The notes under the pieces were generated by a model. It was not told the origin of the DNA, did not search any database, and saw only the letters and a program-made list of their open reading frames with translations. This document shows positions 1-10,929 of a stretch of 64,000 nt of DNA, piece by piece. The position numbers were made by a program, and so were the translations under genes. Numbering within the stretch: position 1 is the first letter of the stretch; each line of letters opens with the position of its first letter. The stretch comes from Anastrepha obliqua (lineage: Eukaryota; Arthropoda; Insecta; Diptera; Tephritidae). Location: positions 118,481,784-118,545,783 of the forward strand of contig NC_072893.1 of NCBI RefSeq assembly GCF_027943255.1. Direction: 5' to 3'.

Positions 1-850
1 ACCATTGATGCTGTGCGCGAACTGATATTGCAAGATCGTCATGTGACCTATCGTGAGATTGAGACAATCTTAGGCATTAGTGGGACCAGCATACATTCAA
101 TATTGCATAAACATTTGACTGTCAAAAAAATTTGTTCGCGTTGGATCCCACACAATTTGTCAATCGCTCAAAAAAAGGCTCGTGTCGATTGGTCGAAGGA
201 AATGCTCAAAAAATACGATCGCGGGGCTTCGAAACACGTTTATGACATCGTGACAGGTGATGAATTATGGATTTACGAGTATGAGCCCGAAAGTAAACAG
301 CAGTCGACTGTATGGGTGTTTCAAGATGAGCCAAATCCAACAAAAGTTGTTCGCGCACGAAGCACTTCCAAGCAAATGGTCGCCTGTTTTTTCGGAAAAA
401 CTTGGCTTTTCGCAACCGCACCACTAGAACAACGCGGAACAGTAAATTCTGAGTAGTACACAACCATTTGTTTGCCAGTTGTCTTCCAAGAAACCAATCG
501 CCAAAGACGGATCACTCTTCACCAGGACAATGCGAGCTCTCACACACCGGCTCAAACAACTGCAAAACATCGAATTAATGGGTCATCCGCCATATAGTCC
601 TGACTTGGCACCGAGTGACTTCTTTTTATTCCCGTACGTAAAAAACAAACTGAGAGGTCAACGTTTTTCGACACCTGAAGAAGCGGTTGCGGCATTCAGA
701 ATGCATGTTTTGGAGGTACCTCATTCAGAGTGGCAAAAGTGCTTCGACAATTGGTTCAAACGCATGCAAAAGTGTATAGATCTTCATGGAGAATATTTTA
801 AAAAACAATAAAGTGATTTTCGATGATTAAAATTTGTTTTTATTCTCTAA
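1..850 (+). mobile_element. mariner transposase pseudogene, cut by window edge
   Basis: The window opens inside a mariner (IS630-Tc1) transposase, a DDD-type nuclease that cuts and pastes its own element. From base 1 the frame shows the end of the DNA-binding region and the first catalytic Asp in VTGDE (codon 259-261). A TAG at 454-456 breaks the frame where relatives have Trp. The same frame goes on to the second Asp in LHQDNASSH (526-528). A small deletion near 560-570 then moves the reading to 479-811, which carries the third Asp in YSPDLAPSDFFLFP (617-619) and a normal C terminus. The start codon and 5' terminal repeat lie outside the window. It is broken by a nonsense codon and a frameshift, and its lineage within mariner is not assigned. 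Confidence 0.9.
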
Positions 851-854
851 TCCC

Positions 855-1915
855 GACATATAAAAGGCACACAATGTACCATTGAAATACATTTGGCCAC
901 GAGTAAACTAATAATAAAAAACAACGTTATCCAAGAGGCCAATAGGCCATGAAGAAATGTATGTGTAACAGCTAGGCTACTATGACAGCAAATAAATAAG
1001 AAAAGGACAAAGGAATTACTGCTATTTATTGAGCGCCATAAATTGGATTCCAAATTAAAAACGCATATTTGAGCTTTAAACGAACTAGAGAGTTATATAA
1101 ACTTTTTCTACATAGAAGTCTTTAAAATCCCTCGCATAACGTCTCAGAAATGCTTAATTAAGCCCTCGGCAATAGCTGACTAAAATGCTTTTCGAATGTA
1201 AAACCAGAGCCAAATGTGACGCCGAGATCAGAAAACTATTTAACTTTAGACAGAACAACATTTGGCAAAGTATAAGGCGAAGAAATAACACACAGATATT
1301 TTTATGAAAACATTTCTTTGTAATAAGTGAGAGCTTATTTTGGACCCTCCAAGCGACAAGGTTGTTTAAATCTTGTTGTACTACAGAAGCATCCGATTGG
1401 CTATTTTACAGTTTTAAATCATCAGCATAGAGTAAAAACTTCAAATGGTTAAAGGAGATCCAAAGCCATTAATAAAAAGGCAAAATAAAAAAGGGCCAAG
1501 AATACTCCACTGTGGGACAGCCGAGGGGGATATACAAGTGTAGGATTTAGTGCATTCAATTTGCACAAAGGATTTTCTTTTGGAAAGATAAAATCTCAAC
1601 CATGGCACGACAGTTGAATTAAAGCCAAAGCATTCAAGTTTTCGCAGTAGGATATTCTGCGAAACAGTTCAAAGGCTTTTGAAAAGCCCGTATATTCTAA
1701 ATAGTGTCGACTTGAGAACTACTCAACAGAGGTACAGTATTGGGAAAATACCAAGAGATCGGTAACTGTGGAGTGGCCACAGATAAAATCATGGTGACCC
1801 GAGTTTATTGTATTTTTGATGGTAAACAGTAAATTATTGTTGACTATCTTTTCGAAAAGTTTGGAATAGTTACTTAGTTTCGAAAAAGGTCTGAAATTTC
1901 TAACATCGTTCTTAT
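855..1915 (-). mobile_element. jockey/CR1-like LINE reverse transcriptase fragment
   Basis: Minus-strand translation, with several frameshifts, gives an ordered reverse transcriptase. It reads NVRNFRPFSKLSNYSKLFEKIV, a finger region with HSTVTDLLVF, a degraded GVPQGS region, then FLLYADDLKL with the catalytic YADD at 1418-1429. Near 1030 comes YAFLIWNPIYGAQ, the thumb motif usual in insect jockey-type LINEs. RT copies the element RNA into DNA at a nicked target. Both ends are missing and stops are frequent, so this is an old dead copy. The 3' limit is uncertain because it abuts the mariner. The clade is inferred from motif style only. Confidence 0.75.
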
Positions 1916-1920
1916 TGGAG

Positions 1921-2165
1921 TGCTAGACCCAAGCTTGCAGCGATCAATAAATACACCCGGAGAAAGGGAAATATTTTCTGTAGAATATTCTGGCCGCACA
2001 CCAACAGCAACGACGCGCAGTGGATATCAAAGTACGAGGAACCCATGCTATGGACAATCAAACGCAGCAAGTGACGATGGATAGGTGACACCCTTAGGAA
2101 CGGTTCTGGACTGCGCGAGATTTAATGGCACGCACACAGACGACCTCATTTTTTAAGACAAAATG
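1921..2165 (+). mobile_element. LINE C-terminal fragment
   Basis: Plus-strand translation gives IFWPHTNSNDAQWISKYEEP followed by RWIGDTLRNG, with one TGA between them. This matches the C-terminal end of the RT frame at 26556-27791 (IFWPNVISNSDLWTITKQIP, then KWIGHTLRKPYGD), so both belong to one LINE family. Only about 80 codons remain. The fragment lies directly between an opposing LINE fragment and a SINE. Confidence 0.65.
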
Positions 2166-2269
2166 AGGAACTTCCAACCAGGTAATTTTTCAGTGACGAT
2201 TGAAGAGCAGTAATGCCATTCTGATGAGTGAAAATTAACAGCAGCTCAGCGGCGGTTTCCTATATACAT

Positions 2270-2564
2270 ATTTTGTGTTGGGCCGAGCTCCTTCTCCTAT
2301 TGGTGGCGTGCGCCTTGATGTTGTACCACAAATGGAGGGACCTCCAGTTTCAAGCCGAATCCGAACGGCAGATATTTTTTATGAGGAGCTTTTTCATAGC
2401 AGAAATGCCATTGCCACTTGGAGTATTGCCATTGCCTGCCGAGGTACGACCGCTATTAGAAAAAACGTTTTCTTCATTTTGGTCTTTCACCGAGATTCGA
2501 ACCTATATTCCCTCTGAATTCCGAATGGTAGTCACGCATCAACCCATTTGGTTAAGGCGGCCAC
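2270..2564 (-). mobile_element. tRNA-derived SINE, copy 1
   Basis: A diverged copy of the SINE best seen at 51683-52017. On the minus strand it starts with a tRNA-like head (GGCCGCCTTAACCAAATGGG..., A-box region; B box GGTTCGAATCTCGG) and continues into a body whose end carries GGAGAAGGAGCTCGGCC. The tail beyond about 2270 is lost or replaced. Spurious open frames of 80-120 codons cross it on the plus strand and should not be read as genes. Confidence 0.8.
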
Positions 2565-3385
2565 CAATACTTCCTTTAAATAGTTCATAGCTTCAGCGCT
2601 ATTTTACTACTTTAGAATGCAGTGCATAGCTCCAACAGCTTTGCTGTTCCCCTGTAGGCTCACTGCTGCTTTTCGCTTTCCATCTCAGCTGGAAATCTCG
2701 ATGCTGTTGCTCACATTGAGCTCGGACTTGTCATCTTCGGTGTGATTTTTGCAGCTTTTCCGAAATTAAGCAGTGCAAGCGGAATGCTGCCTTCCTGGCT
2801 AGCAATTCCAAAGCTATCATCATAATCATCATCGTTATATTTGGCTGTACAGCCCTGGTCGGATCTTCGTCTGTTGCTGCATATGACTCCAATTGTCTCG
2901 GTTTCGTGCCTGCTCCCTCCTCCTCCTGAAATACCAAAAAATGCATCTTCATCTACACCGCCAATCCATCAGAGTGGCGGCCTTGCTCTTCTTCTCTGTC
3001 TGTGTGTCTGTCTTTCCAAAGAGTGTTTGTTCGGGCCTGTCCATCTCAGTCTGTTGATCATTATTGTGGTTACAATCGTGTGGACGGGTGCACGTACAGT
3101 TTTTCGACTTCGCGACTGTAGCACTTCCGCCAAAGATTTTTGACAGAAATCTTCTCTCAAAGGTCAGCTGCTTCTGTTTATCCACATCTTTGATTGATTG
3201 ACTACCCCATAGAAGGTGGGAATAATAATTTAGCGGTACAGCGAAATCCTTAGGTGATTGCACTAAGGGAATTTAACCAAAAACTATCACGATTCTGAAA
3301 CCAAATTGAGGTTTTAAACGATTTCAACGCCGCCGCAAGATAACTCCTGAGAGGTTAATTTTACTAAAAGGCTTTAAATTACTCC
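2565..3385. other. no gene recognised
   Basis: Mixed-composition DNA with short frames up to about 100 codons on both strands. None shows a known motif, start context or good composition. It could be LINE untranslated sequence, because a LINE 3' end follows at once on the plus strand, but I cannot show this. Confidence 0.5.
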
Positions 3386-3548
3386 AATTCTTCAAAAAGC
3401 ATCCCAGCTCTGCTTAGATTCACCAAGAGCGTTGATATCCTACCTGATGTCTACTTTCAGTATTCATAGGGGTCGGTCCCCAACTGTATCGCTAGGGACC
3501 AAAAGGTCTATGAGTGGCTTAATGCCAACCAGGCTAACCTAACCTAAC
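3386..3548 (+). mobile_element. 3' end of an RNase H-type LINE, copy A
   Basis: The last codons read ALLRFTKSVDILPDVYFQYS and a stop at about 3468. They match ALLRFAKSADILHDVYFRYS at the end of the minus-strand LINE at 22765-23340. The 3' untranslated part is shared too: the GGTCGGTC motif, GCTAGGGACCAAAAGGTCTATG and the ending CAACCAGGCTAACCTAACCTAAC. Only about 160 bp remain, as expected for a heavily 5'-truncated LINE insertion. Confidence 0.8.
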
Positions 3549-4935
3549 TTTTAGAGCGCCGCAATTCCCAATTGCTTACAGTATATTTCATCACCTCATT
3601 GAAAATATTATAAAATAGAAAAACTCATTTGTCAGCAGCCACTCATTTAACTAATTAACCCAAATGACTAATTAAGCTAAAAGCTTCGAATTTCAATGCC
3701 ATAACAAACGGAAATCCACTGAGAAACCGCAAACATAAATTGACTGATTATTTGTTATTTTTTTTTTTTTGCTCCTTCTCAAACCAAACCAAATGAGCAA
3801 ATGCAAACAGGCAAAAGGCGCTGCAATTTCTTCTCCTCAAAGGATGGGTAAAAATATTCATACAAAGTCAAGAGTGGCCTTTTTTGTTTATTTGCATATG
3901 GGGGCGTACAAAGGCCAGTCCCTGGGGACCATTTGCAGAAATGCATATCATTTTTTTTTCTGCAATTTTTTTTTCACTTTGCGCGCTTGCATATTAGCTT
4001 CCCACTCAAAGTGACTTTGCTGCACGGGCATAAACCGTAATTTCACAAATGTGGTTTTGTGGTTTGGCGCGTCACTGAGGTGTATCCGAGTATGTATGTA
4101 TGTGTGTATGCATATTTATGTAATGTCTATTTAATGTGCACTTAGTACGCTGTGTGTAGGTGTTATTTGTGTGCAGCCAATTGTCACTTTGCATCAAAAT
4201 TCACACCTCTAATTTGGCGCACAGTCTGCATTTGTGCGCATTTTCATATGGAATTTTTAAGCAATTTTTTGTGAAATAAGTGCGCTTTTTTTCTAATTTT
4301 TTCCAGCATTTCCCAGTTCATTGCACTTGTTTGGCACTTTGCGTTGCTTATGCCATTATTTGAGAGGTAATTAAAAATATTAAAAAAATCGCATAATTTT
4401 TTCCCGCCAGTTTTGCGGAACTCCCTAGTGGACTGCGGGGATTTTGTGTGTTTTGCTGAGTTTTTTAGAGAAAATCTGCATGAATTGTGGCCTTAAAGGG
4501 TTGTACGTTTTTAGAAAATTGCGTATATTTGTTGTATGCTCCAGTAACCTCAATTTTTTTTCTTCAAACGACAATCAAAAAATTTTGTGCTTTTACACTT
4601 TCCATCAGACTCAGGCGTAATAAAAGTAAGTGCAAAGCATTTGTAACGCTTGCTGAGCCCACTTATTGGCATTCATATATATCTGGCAAAATCTTGAACA
4701 AATTAATCAATATTTTATATACTCGCCGCAGCCCTATGACCATGGAAGTAGGTACCCCCCACGTTCATACGGAAAGGCAAGTTTTTTAAATTAATAATAA
4801 CAGATATCCAGTTGTATGTTATTTTTACATCTTAGACTAATACAACAAATATAAATAATAATTCAAGCATATTTTAAGGCGGAACAACTAAAACGAAAAT
4901 ATTCATGTGATCGTTAAAATGGTTACGTAATAGAA
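3549..4935. other. AT-rich non-coding DNA
   Basis: Homopolymer T and A runs and a short GTAT/GTGT microsatellite near 4090-4120. Frames up to 100 codons are low-complexity and unsupported. I see no gene, promoter or repeat end here. Confidence 0.6.
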
Positions 4936-4939
4936 ATAT

Positions 4940-5934
4940 TGGGTTCGGGAATAAGTTCATAGCAAGAAAATATAAAATTCTTTTATTTTACAACGATTTG
5001 TTTGTGTTTGGCAAAGGGTAAGTATTCATTCGATAGAACTCTTTCTGCTCTACAAGACTATGTGACTGCTATTTTTGAGTTATTTAATTTTTAATTACTT
5101 TTGAGGCTTAGAAATGGAATACCCAGGAGGCAAAAATCAACAATTTCGACACCTGCTCTTCTTTGCTTTTCATCGAGGTCAAAAAGCTGCCGAAGCAGCC
5201 CGGGCCGTTTGAGATGTATTTTGATGTGTCATACGCGAGTCTACAGCACGAAAATGGTTTGCAAAGTCCAAAAATGCCGTCTTTGACGACGATGACACGG
5301 AGTGCTTCTCAGCATATCGCTCGCCATCGAGCAACGCGCGGTCATGAAAAGCGCTTTTTGTATCGAATCGTCAAGGGAGATGAGAAATGGTGCCTACACA
5401 TCAATATGCAGCAAAGAAAGGTTTGAGTGGCCCCAGGAGATACGCCAATGTCGAGAGTCCAAGCCGGAACTTCATCCAAAGAAGATCATGATATGTGTTT
5501 GGAGTGACTGGAAGGGCATGGTGTACTGGGAAGTGCTCGAAAAGAATGTCGCGGTCAACAAGGAGCTCTACACCGCCTAAATGAGGCTATTCATCTGAGA
5601 GGACCTGATCGACATGGTCAAACCATACTTCTTCACGACCACGCCAGGCCCCATCTTGCACAAGTCGTCAAAGCCGGACTCCAAGAGCTCGCATGGGAGG
5701 TTCTTCAGTATCCGTCGTATTCTCTGGACCTTGCACCAACCGATCATCATCTTTTTCGCTGCCTGTTAAACCTTCTATAGCAAAGAGGTCCTTCAAAACT
5801 GGCTCCACAACATCTTTGACACCAGACGAGGCGATTTTTTGGCGGAACGGCATCAAAAATTTGATCGAGAGGTGGTAAGGGCTTGTAAACAGCAACGGCG
5901 AATATAAGGGGTCCGGCATTCGAAGTGTAACCAA
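4940..5934 (+). mobile_element. mariner DD34D element, frameshifted
   Basis: A mariner copy starts near TTGGGTTCGGGAATAAG (about 4941) and ends near 5934. Its protein begins FRHLLFFAFHRGQKAAEAAR (helix-turn-helix start). The first Asp is in IVKGDEKWC (5379-5381), and PELHPKKIMICVWSDWKG lies in the second frame. LLHDHARPH carries the second Asp (5637-5639) and YSLDLAPTDHHLF the third (5742-5744), with 34 residues between them. D1 and D2/D3 share one frame, while the middle block is in another, so at least two frameshifts flank about 5425-5580. A stop also replaces a codon after ERW near 5876. Much of the helix-turn-helix region between about 5220 and 5330 is deleted. Dead copy. Confidence 0.88.
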
Positions 5935-5944
5935 TTAAAAAGGC

Positions 5945-6690
5945 CATAAATTTAGTTTGGAAAATTACTTTTATTTCGTTAGATGTTAGAAATGTGTGAA
6001 AATAATACAAAATAAGGAATAGATTTACTTTTGCGCTATATGACCACCTTTTGCCTTGACTTTGGCCTTGAGACGGTCCAGAAACGAATCGCAAGCTGCC
6101 CGTATATGACTTGCAGGTATTTTGGTTCACTCGCGAACAATGGCTTTTGTCAGCACCCCGAGACTGGTGAATCTTCTAGTTCGGACGTTGCTCTCCAAAA
6201 TGGCTCAAAGAGAATAATCCATCGGTTTCGCGTCTGGGAAATTTGAGGGCCATTGCGTGGACGTTATGAAGTTCGGAACGTTGTTTTTTAACCATTCTTG
6301 GTTCACTCGAGCCTTGTGAGACGGTGCCGAGTCGTGTTGAAACGTCCATGGTCTGCCACTGAAACGTTTGTCTGCCCACGACTTCAAAGCAACCTCCAGA
6401 ATACTTTCCTGATAATATAATATTTCGCATTTACCTTGACACCAGGTGCGATGAAAACGATTGAGAAGCGCCCATCTGCGGTTACAGCGACCCAAACCAT
6501 TACCTGGTTTTGGGAGTACACGAATTGCTAAATGTGAAAAATTTTTTCGTCAGAAAACACAATGTTTGGAAATTGACCGATTTCGGCGAAGTGAAGCAAT
6601 TCCTTCGCTCTCTCACTTGTTGCTGTTTTGGTGTGAGATTATGCGCCTTTTGACTTTGAGATCATATTTCTGTGTGCTTAAATTATCATG
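5945..6690 (-). mobile_element. maT-like DD37D transposase fragment
   Basis: Minus-strand translation gives VFSDEK (first Asp, about 6549), VMVWVAVTADGR, QHDSAPSHKARVNQEWL (second Asp, about 6332) and PDAKPMDYSL (third Asp, about 6218). Exactly 37 residues separate the last two, which is the DD37D spacing of the maT branch of IS630-Tc1-mariner. The C-terminal part DSFLDRLKAKVKAKGG lies near 6040-6090. The N-terminal DNA-binding half is missing and the frame is broken, with a stop after YSL and a shift near the second Asp. It abuts a Tc1-like fragment on the same strand. Confidence 0.82.
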
Positions 6691-6694
6691 GTTC

Positions 6695-7560
6695 AATCAG
6701 TAATCACTGTCTGCACCATCAATGTCAACGACTTTTGTATTTATTCGATTTGGCATAAAATTGCTAATCCTACGGCAGGTTTCTGTGGGAGTGAAATGCC
6801 ATAGTTCTTTGATTTTTTGCCATAAGTGCTTCTTATTTTTGAATGCTTTCTTCCCGATTCGCTTCTTTAAATCTCGCCAAAAGTTTTCAATGTGGTTTAG
6901 GTCGGGTGACTACCCTGGACTAATCCATAACTTGAACATTGTTTGGTAAAAACCATTCACATACTAACAACGAGAAGTGTTTTTGGTTCATTATCTAGCA
7001 TAAAAAGTCGCCGAAGTGGTATATTTTCCGCAACAAATGGGAGCATCACTTGGTGAAGTACATCCTTCTAAGCAAATTTGTCCATACCGACCAACCAAGA
7101 GCAGAATCCCTAAATCATTATTTGTATTGTAACGGGTTTTTATGAACCACGTTGAGAACTCTTGTCCTGCTGACATTTCGCCTAGTGTCATTTCCAAATA
7201 AATTCCATTTTTCTTCACCGCTTTAAAGTACGTTACACCATTTTTTCATACCCTCTGGCCCACTTCATGACTTGTGTTCTTGAGCAAAACTTTTCCTCTT
7301 GCTTAAATTTGCTTTTTTTCAACAGTCGAACTTTACGAGCTATTTTGCCTTTGTACAATCGACGCCGTGCAGTTCTCGCTGATACTACGTTGTTGATTTA
7401 CTTAAAAGGATACCTCTTGGCAAGAATCACAATTAAATTATTAGTAGTACAATTTGTACGATTTTTTTGTTTTCTCAGATTGACAACAATCCTCCGCTGT
7501 GTAGTGTGCACACGTTACCGTTACCGTATAAGAATTATTCACTACTGACATCTTGGCATC
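6695..7560 (-). mobile_element. Tc1-like transposase fragment
   Basis: On the minus strand, in shifting frames, I read SARTARRRLYKGKIARK (paired-like DNA-binding end, about 7350) and KKSKFKQEEKFCSRTQVMKWAR (about 7290). LFMLDNEPK (second catalytic Asp block, about 6990) and SPDLNHIENFWRDLKKRIGKK (about 6880-6910) follow. The Glu in HIENFW marks a DDE enzyme of the Tc1 branch, unlike the neighbouring DDD mariners. Stops and frameshifts are frequent. Neither terminal repeat is recognised. Confidence 0.72.
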
Positions 7561-7577
7561 ACTTTTGAAAGACTCAT

Positions 7578-7860
7578 TAAAAATAAATAAAATAAATAAT
7601 TGGCGCGTTGGGTGTTTGGCCGAGCTCCTCCTCCAATTTGTGGTTTGCGCGTCTTGATGTTTTCCTACAAGTCGAAGGACCTTTAGTTTTATGGCGCCTC
7701 CGAACAGCAGATGATTACAAATACACTCGGAGGTTTGCCATTGCCTGTTGAGAGGCGACTGCTATTAGAAAAAAATTTGCTGCTGCTTGCACGGATATTC
7801 GGACCCACACACTCTCGAATGGTAGTCACGCACCAACCCTTTCGGCTACGGGGGTTGAGA
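7578..7860 (-). mobile_element. tRNA-derived SINE, copy 2
   Basis: Minus-strand SINE copy. The plus strand starts with the AAATAAATAATTGGCGCG tail and continues through the shared body (GGCCGAGCTCCTCCTCC, ACACTCGGAGGTTTGCCATTGC). It ends with the complement of a tRNA-like head (CACGCACCAACCCTTTCGGCTA). The B box is poor: the usual CACCGAGATTCGAACC has decayed to CACGGATATTCGGACC. Probably an older copy than the one at 51.7 kb. Confidence 0.78.
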
Positions 7861-8222
7861 GAGCCTTTACAACCTTTCAAATTACATCTCTACGGTGCTA
7901 GTCGCTAATTAAGATTATTTTAGTAGAAATGCTCAAAACTTCAACAACAACACCTCTTCAATTAAACAAAATTGTCTTCTTTTAAATTATGCCTCGGCGT
8001 TGTCTAACGTTTCAGACTTTATGAGCTCTCTCACATGGTTTTCGTTAACTTAAAAATTCCTTAAAAAATATTGCTTTAAATATCGAATTGATTCAAGTGA
8101 ACGTTCCTTTCAACTTTACCTTCTTCATTTCTTTGAATATTCGTGAGTTGTGAAAGAGGTGAATATCAAATTGAGTTGTTGCATTAAAATGTTTTTATTT
8201 GCTTTTCCTATCAATGACACAT

Positions 8223-8774
8223 GGGTTGTAAAGTCCCAGGTCTAACAAAGAAAACACGTTTTTTTTTCTTGTCAAAATTAGCTTTATTCATCAACGTAAT
8301 TTCCATCAAGAAGACGTTCTTTTGATATTTTCACGTTGTCAGCTAACTCATGGAACTTCACTTTCCGATCATTAAAAACGATTTTGGGGGTTTTTTTTTT
8401 ATTTTCTGGTGTTACCGCCTCATTTGGACGTCCACTGCGTTGTGCAGCATCGGTGTCTCTACGACCAGTTTTGAAGTCAGCAAACCATCGTTTTATTGTT
8501 GTTTCTGATGGAGCGGAGTCCTCATGACACTTTTCAAGCCATTGCTTCGCAGGAACGGGATTTTTGTCCGTCAAAAAGCAGTGTCATATTAAATTGTCCA
8601 TTATTTTGAAAATAACAAAAGTAGCGTCACTGTTAGCTCAATAACTCACGAACTAATGAATAGAATATCTTGAAATTTTAGCAGTTGTCTTCTTAAGATT
8701 ACTACTAACTGGAAAAGAGCTGAGGACATTAAAACTAGGGACATCTATGTGTTAGGCCCGGGACTTTTCAACCC
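8223..8774 (-). mobile_element. internally deleted mariner (mini-mariner)
   Basis: Terminal inverted repeats of about 25 bp bound the element: GGGTTGTAAAGTCCCAGG at 8223 and its inverse GGCCCGGGACTTTTCAACCC ending at 8774. Inside, the minus strand encodes the mariner N-terminal helix-turn-helix (LTDKNPVPAKQWLEKC, IKRWFADFKTGRRDTDAAQR, SGRPNEAVTPEN). It then jumps to LLDGNYVDE, the C-terminal end of the protein, near 8284-8310. The whole catalytic domain is missing, so this is a non-autonomous deletion derivative. A clear TA target duplication was not found. Confidence 0.8.
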
Positions 8775-8784
8775 GGGTCTTTTA

Positions 8785-9780
8785 ACAACGGGTCTTTTAA
8801 AATGAGCTTTATCAAAACACGGCTCTACGAGTGGTATAAGGATTTTCCAGAGGGCCGAGCAGTCGTGAAAACTTTGTCCCGATCTGGTCGCCCATCAACG
8901 TCTTTAACGAATGAAAACGTCGACAAAGTCAAGGAAATGGTGTAGGAAAACCATCATTTAAGTTTGAAGGAGGTAGCTCGTGACTTTAGCGTGTCTCACG
9001 AATCAATTCGCAACATTTTACACTATCAATTGGGCATGACACGCGTGGCTGCTCGATTCGTTCCGAGAGAGTTGAATTTCCTTCAAAAAATTCATCAGAA
9101 TAAGGTGGCTGAAGACACGCATGAGCAAGTGAATTCGGACCCAACGTTTATTCAGCGCATCATAACAGGTGATGAGACGTGGGTATTTGAGTTTGACATG
9201 CAAACCAGTCAACAGTCGCCTGAATGGCGTTATCCATATGAGCCGAAACCTAAAAAACCACGTCAAAGTCGGTGAAAAGTGAAAGTCATGGTACTCGTTT
9301 CCTTTGGTTATCATGGTGTTGTGTACTCGGGATTCGGAATTCCAAATGGATCTACGGTAAATAAAGAATATTATTTGGAAGTTATGCGACGTTTGAGAGA
9401 GAATGTGCATAGGAAACGGCCCAATTTGAGGAAGGAAAACTCATGGATCTTGCACGACGATAACGCAGCGTCTCACAAGGCTCATATTGTGAACACTTTT
9501 TTAACCAAAAACTCGACAAATATCATCGAACAACCACCGTATTCACCGGATTTAGTCCCCTGTCACGTTTTCCTTTTCCCAAAACTTAAATTTTCACTCC
9601 GCAGACGCCAGTTTGAATCGATGAATGGCCTCCATTAAGGAGAATTCGTTTAAGGAGCTGAAGAAGATCTCTTCAAACGCATTTAAAAGGTGATTTGATG
9701 ACTGGACTAGTCGTTGGCATATATGTATTGCTTTTTCTTGTACTTTTTTGACAAAATATATATGATAGATGGATACACCC
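8785..9780 (+). mobile_element. mariner DD34D element lacking the third Asp
   Basis: Translation reads LPRSGRPSTSLTNENVDKV, then EVARDFSVSHESIRNILH (second helix-turn-helix) and IQRIITGDETWVFEF (first Asp 9171-9173). HDDNAASHKAHIV follows with the second Asp at 9459-9461. The third motif reads SPDLVPCHVFLFPK: the codon at 9564-9566 is CAC (His) where relatives have Asp, 34 residues after the second. There are also a stop (TAG at 8943-8945), a stop after RQSR near 9273 and a shift after NGLH near 9636. The start codon is not clear, so the 5' end is truncated. Catalysis would be abolished by the His alone. Confidence 0.9.
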
Positions 9781-10485
9781 AGTACTTAGGCGAGTGTTTC
9801 TGCTACTTGTGAGTTAAATATGGATTGCCTAAAACTCCTTTAATTTATTTTACTGCATTTACTGAAATTTCCTACATAGTTTAACTCCATATGCGAATCC
9901 ATCAAACGCTTTAAAAATTCTCAACCTTCCAAAAGCTGCACTTTCAACTGAATGTATTCTATTTTATATTTAAATTTTTTTTTTCTGCAAATTTTTGATT
10001 ATTTATTGCATTGCTTTGTAATCTAATACGCCAACTATAATTGCCTTTTTAACGCCATAATTAACAATTCAGCAATTAAGTGCTTATTAAATAACTGCAT
10101 TGGAGCAAAAAAATCCATAAACAACTAAATAAATGAATAAACGCATACGCACGCAACTAAAAAACCAATAAATAAAGCAACAAACATAGATTTTTTAAAG
10201 CAATTAAAATTTCAGTCTATATAATATATCTTTTTTAATTAACCAGCTTAGCTAGCAAATTGATTGCATGTTTTGGCATTAGGTTGGGCTAACATTTATT
10301 AAAATATTTTTTTTTTGTCTTCTTGAGGTAAGACCGGTGTACCTATAGCGCAAATTGAATAACTTTACTACTAAATAATAATAATAATATTTTTTTTAAA
10401 TAATAAAAAAATTATTTCGACTTATGGAAATCTTTATTTTGATCCTTACGCGCTCCATTGCTTGTCTGTTTGTACACTGCAGTTG
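9781..10485. other. AT-rich non-coding DNA
   Basis: Very AT-rich with T and A homopolymers and AAT trinucleotide runs near 10370-10400. No coding or element signature seen. Confidence 0.6.
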
Positions 10486-10550
10486 TTTAGTTTAGAAATA
10501 TCAAATATGACTGCCGTACGACGCCATATGCAAGAATGATTAATTGATTA

Positions 10551-10716
10551 ATTTTGCGCCACCTTGTGTGTGTGTGTACGTGATCAGAAAACACTGAATT
10601 TTGTTTTCCCTTTTCTGGTTTCATAAATCTGCCTATAGGGTCATTAATTTTGTGCCACCTTGTATATGTATGTAAGATCAGAAAACATTGCAGTTTTTCC
10701 AATTTTTGTTTTCTTT
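10551..10716. repeat. imperfect direct duplication with TG-rich core
   Basis: Two copies about 96 bp apart share GCCACCTTGTRTRTGT, then GATCAGAAAACA and a TTTTGTTTTC stretch (10551-10617 and 10647-10716). The first copy has a longer TG run. It looks like a local tandem duplication that has diverged. Confidence 0.6.
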
Positions 10717-10734
10717 GTGATGTTCTGATAGAAT

Positions 10735-10905
10735 TTAAATACATTTTTTTAACCCGCCGTTGTACACCTTTTTCAAAACCTTCCGTTGGGCACCAGGGTC
10801 TGGTTTTTTTTCGTCCTGTTCGAGGATCCTTTTTAAAAGGTTATACCCATAAATCGATAGAAGTTTAAATTTTACGAAGCCACCTGGAAGCTCAAGTCCG
10901 TAGCT
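10735..10905 (-). other. possible host exon or gene remnant
   Basis: On the minus strand a stretch that looks like a fly 3' splice site (TTTAAC, then TTTTTATTATAG) precedes an open frame. It reads YGLELPGGFVKFKLLSIYGY and then a charged stretch with ILEQDEKKPDPG and VLKKVYNGG, ending in a stop near 10735. The residue mix looks protein-like, unlike nearby frames, and does not match any transposon family I know. I do not recognise the protein. It could equally be chance or an unknown element. Confidence 0.25.
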
Positions 10906-10929
10906 ATAATAAAAATATGTTAAATTCAC

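Noticed and set aside
2228..2590. 120-codon frame with a Leu-rich stretch
   Set aside because: It is the SINE read on the wrong strand.
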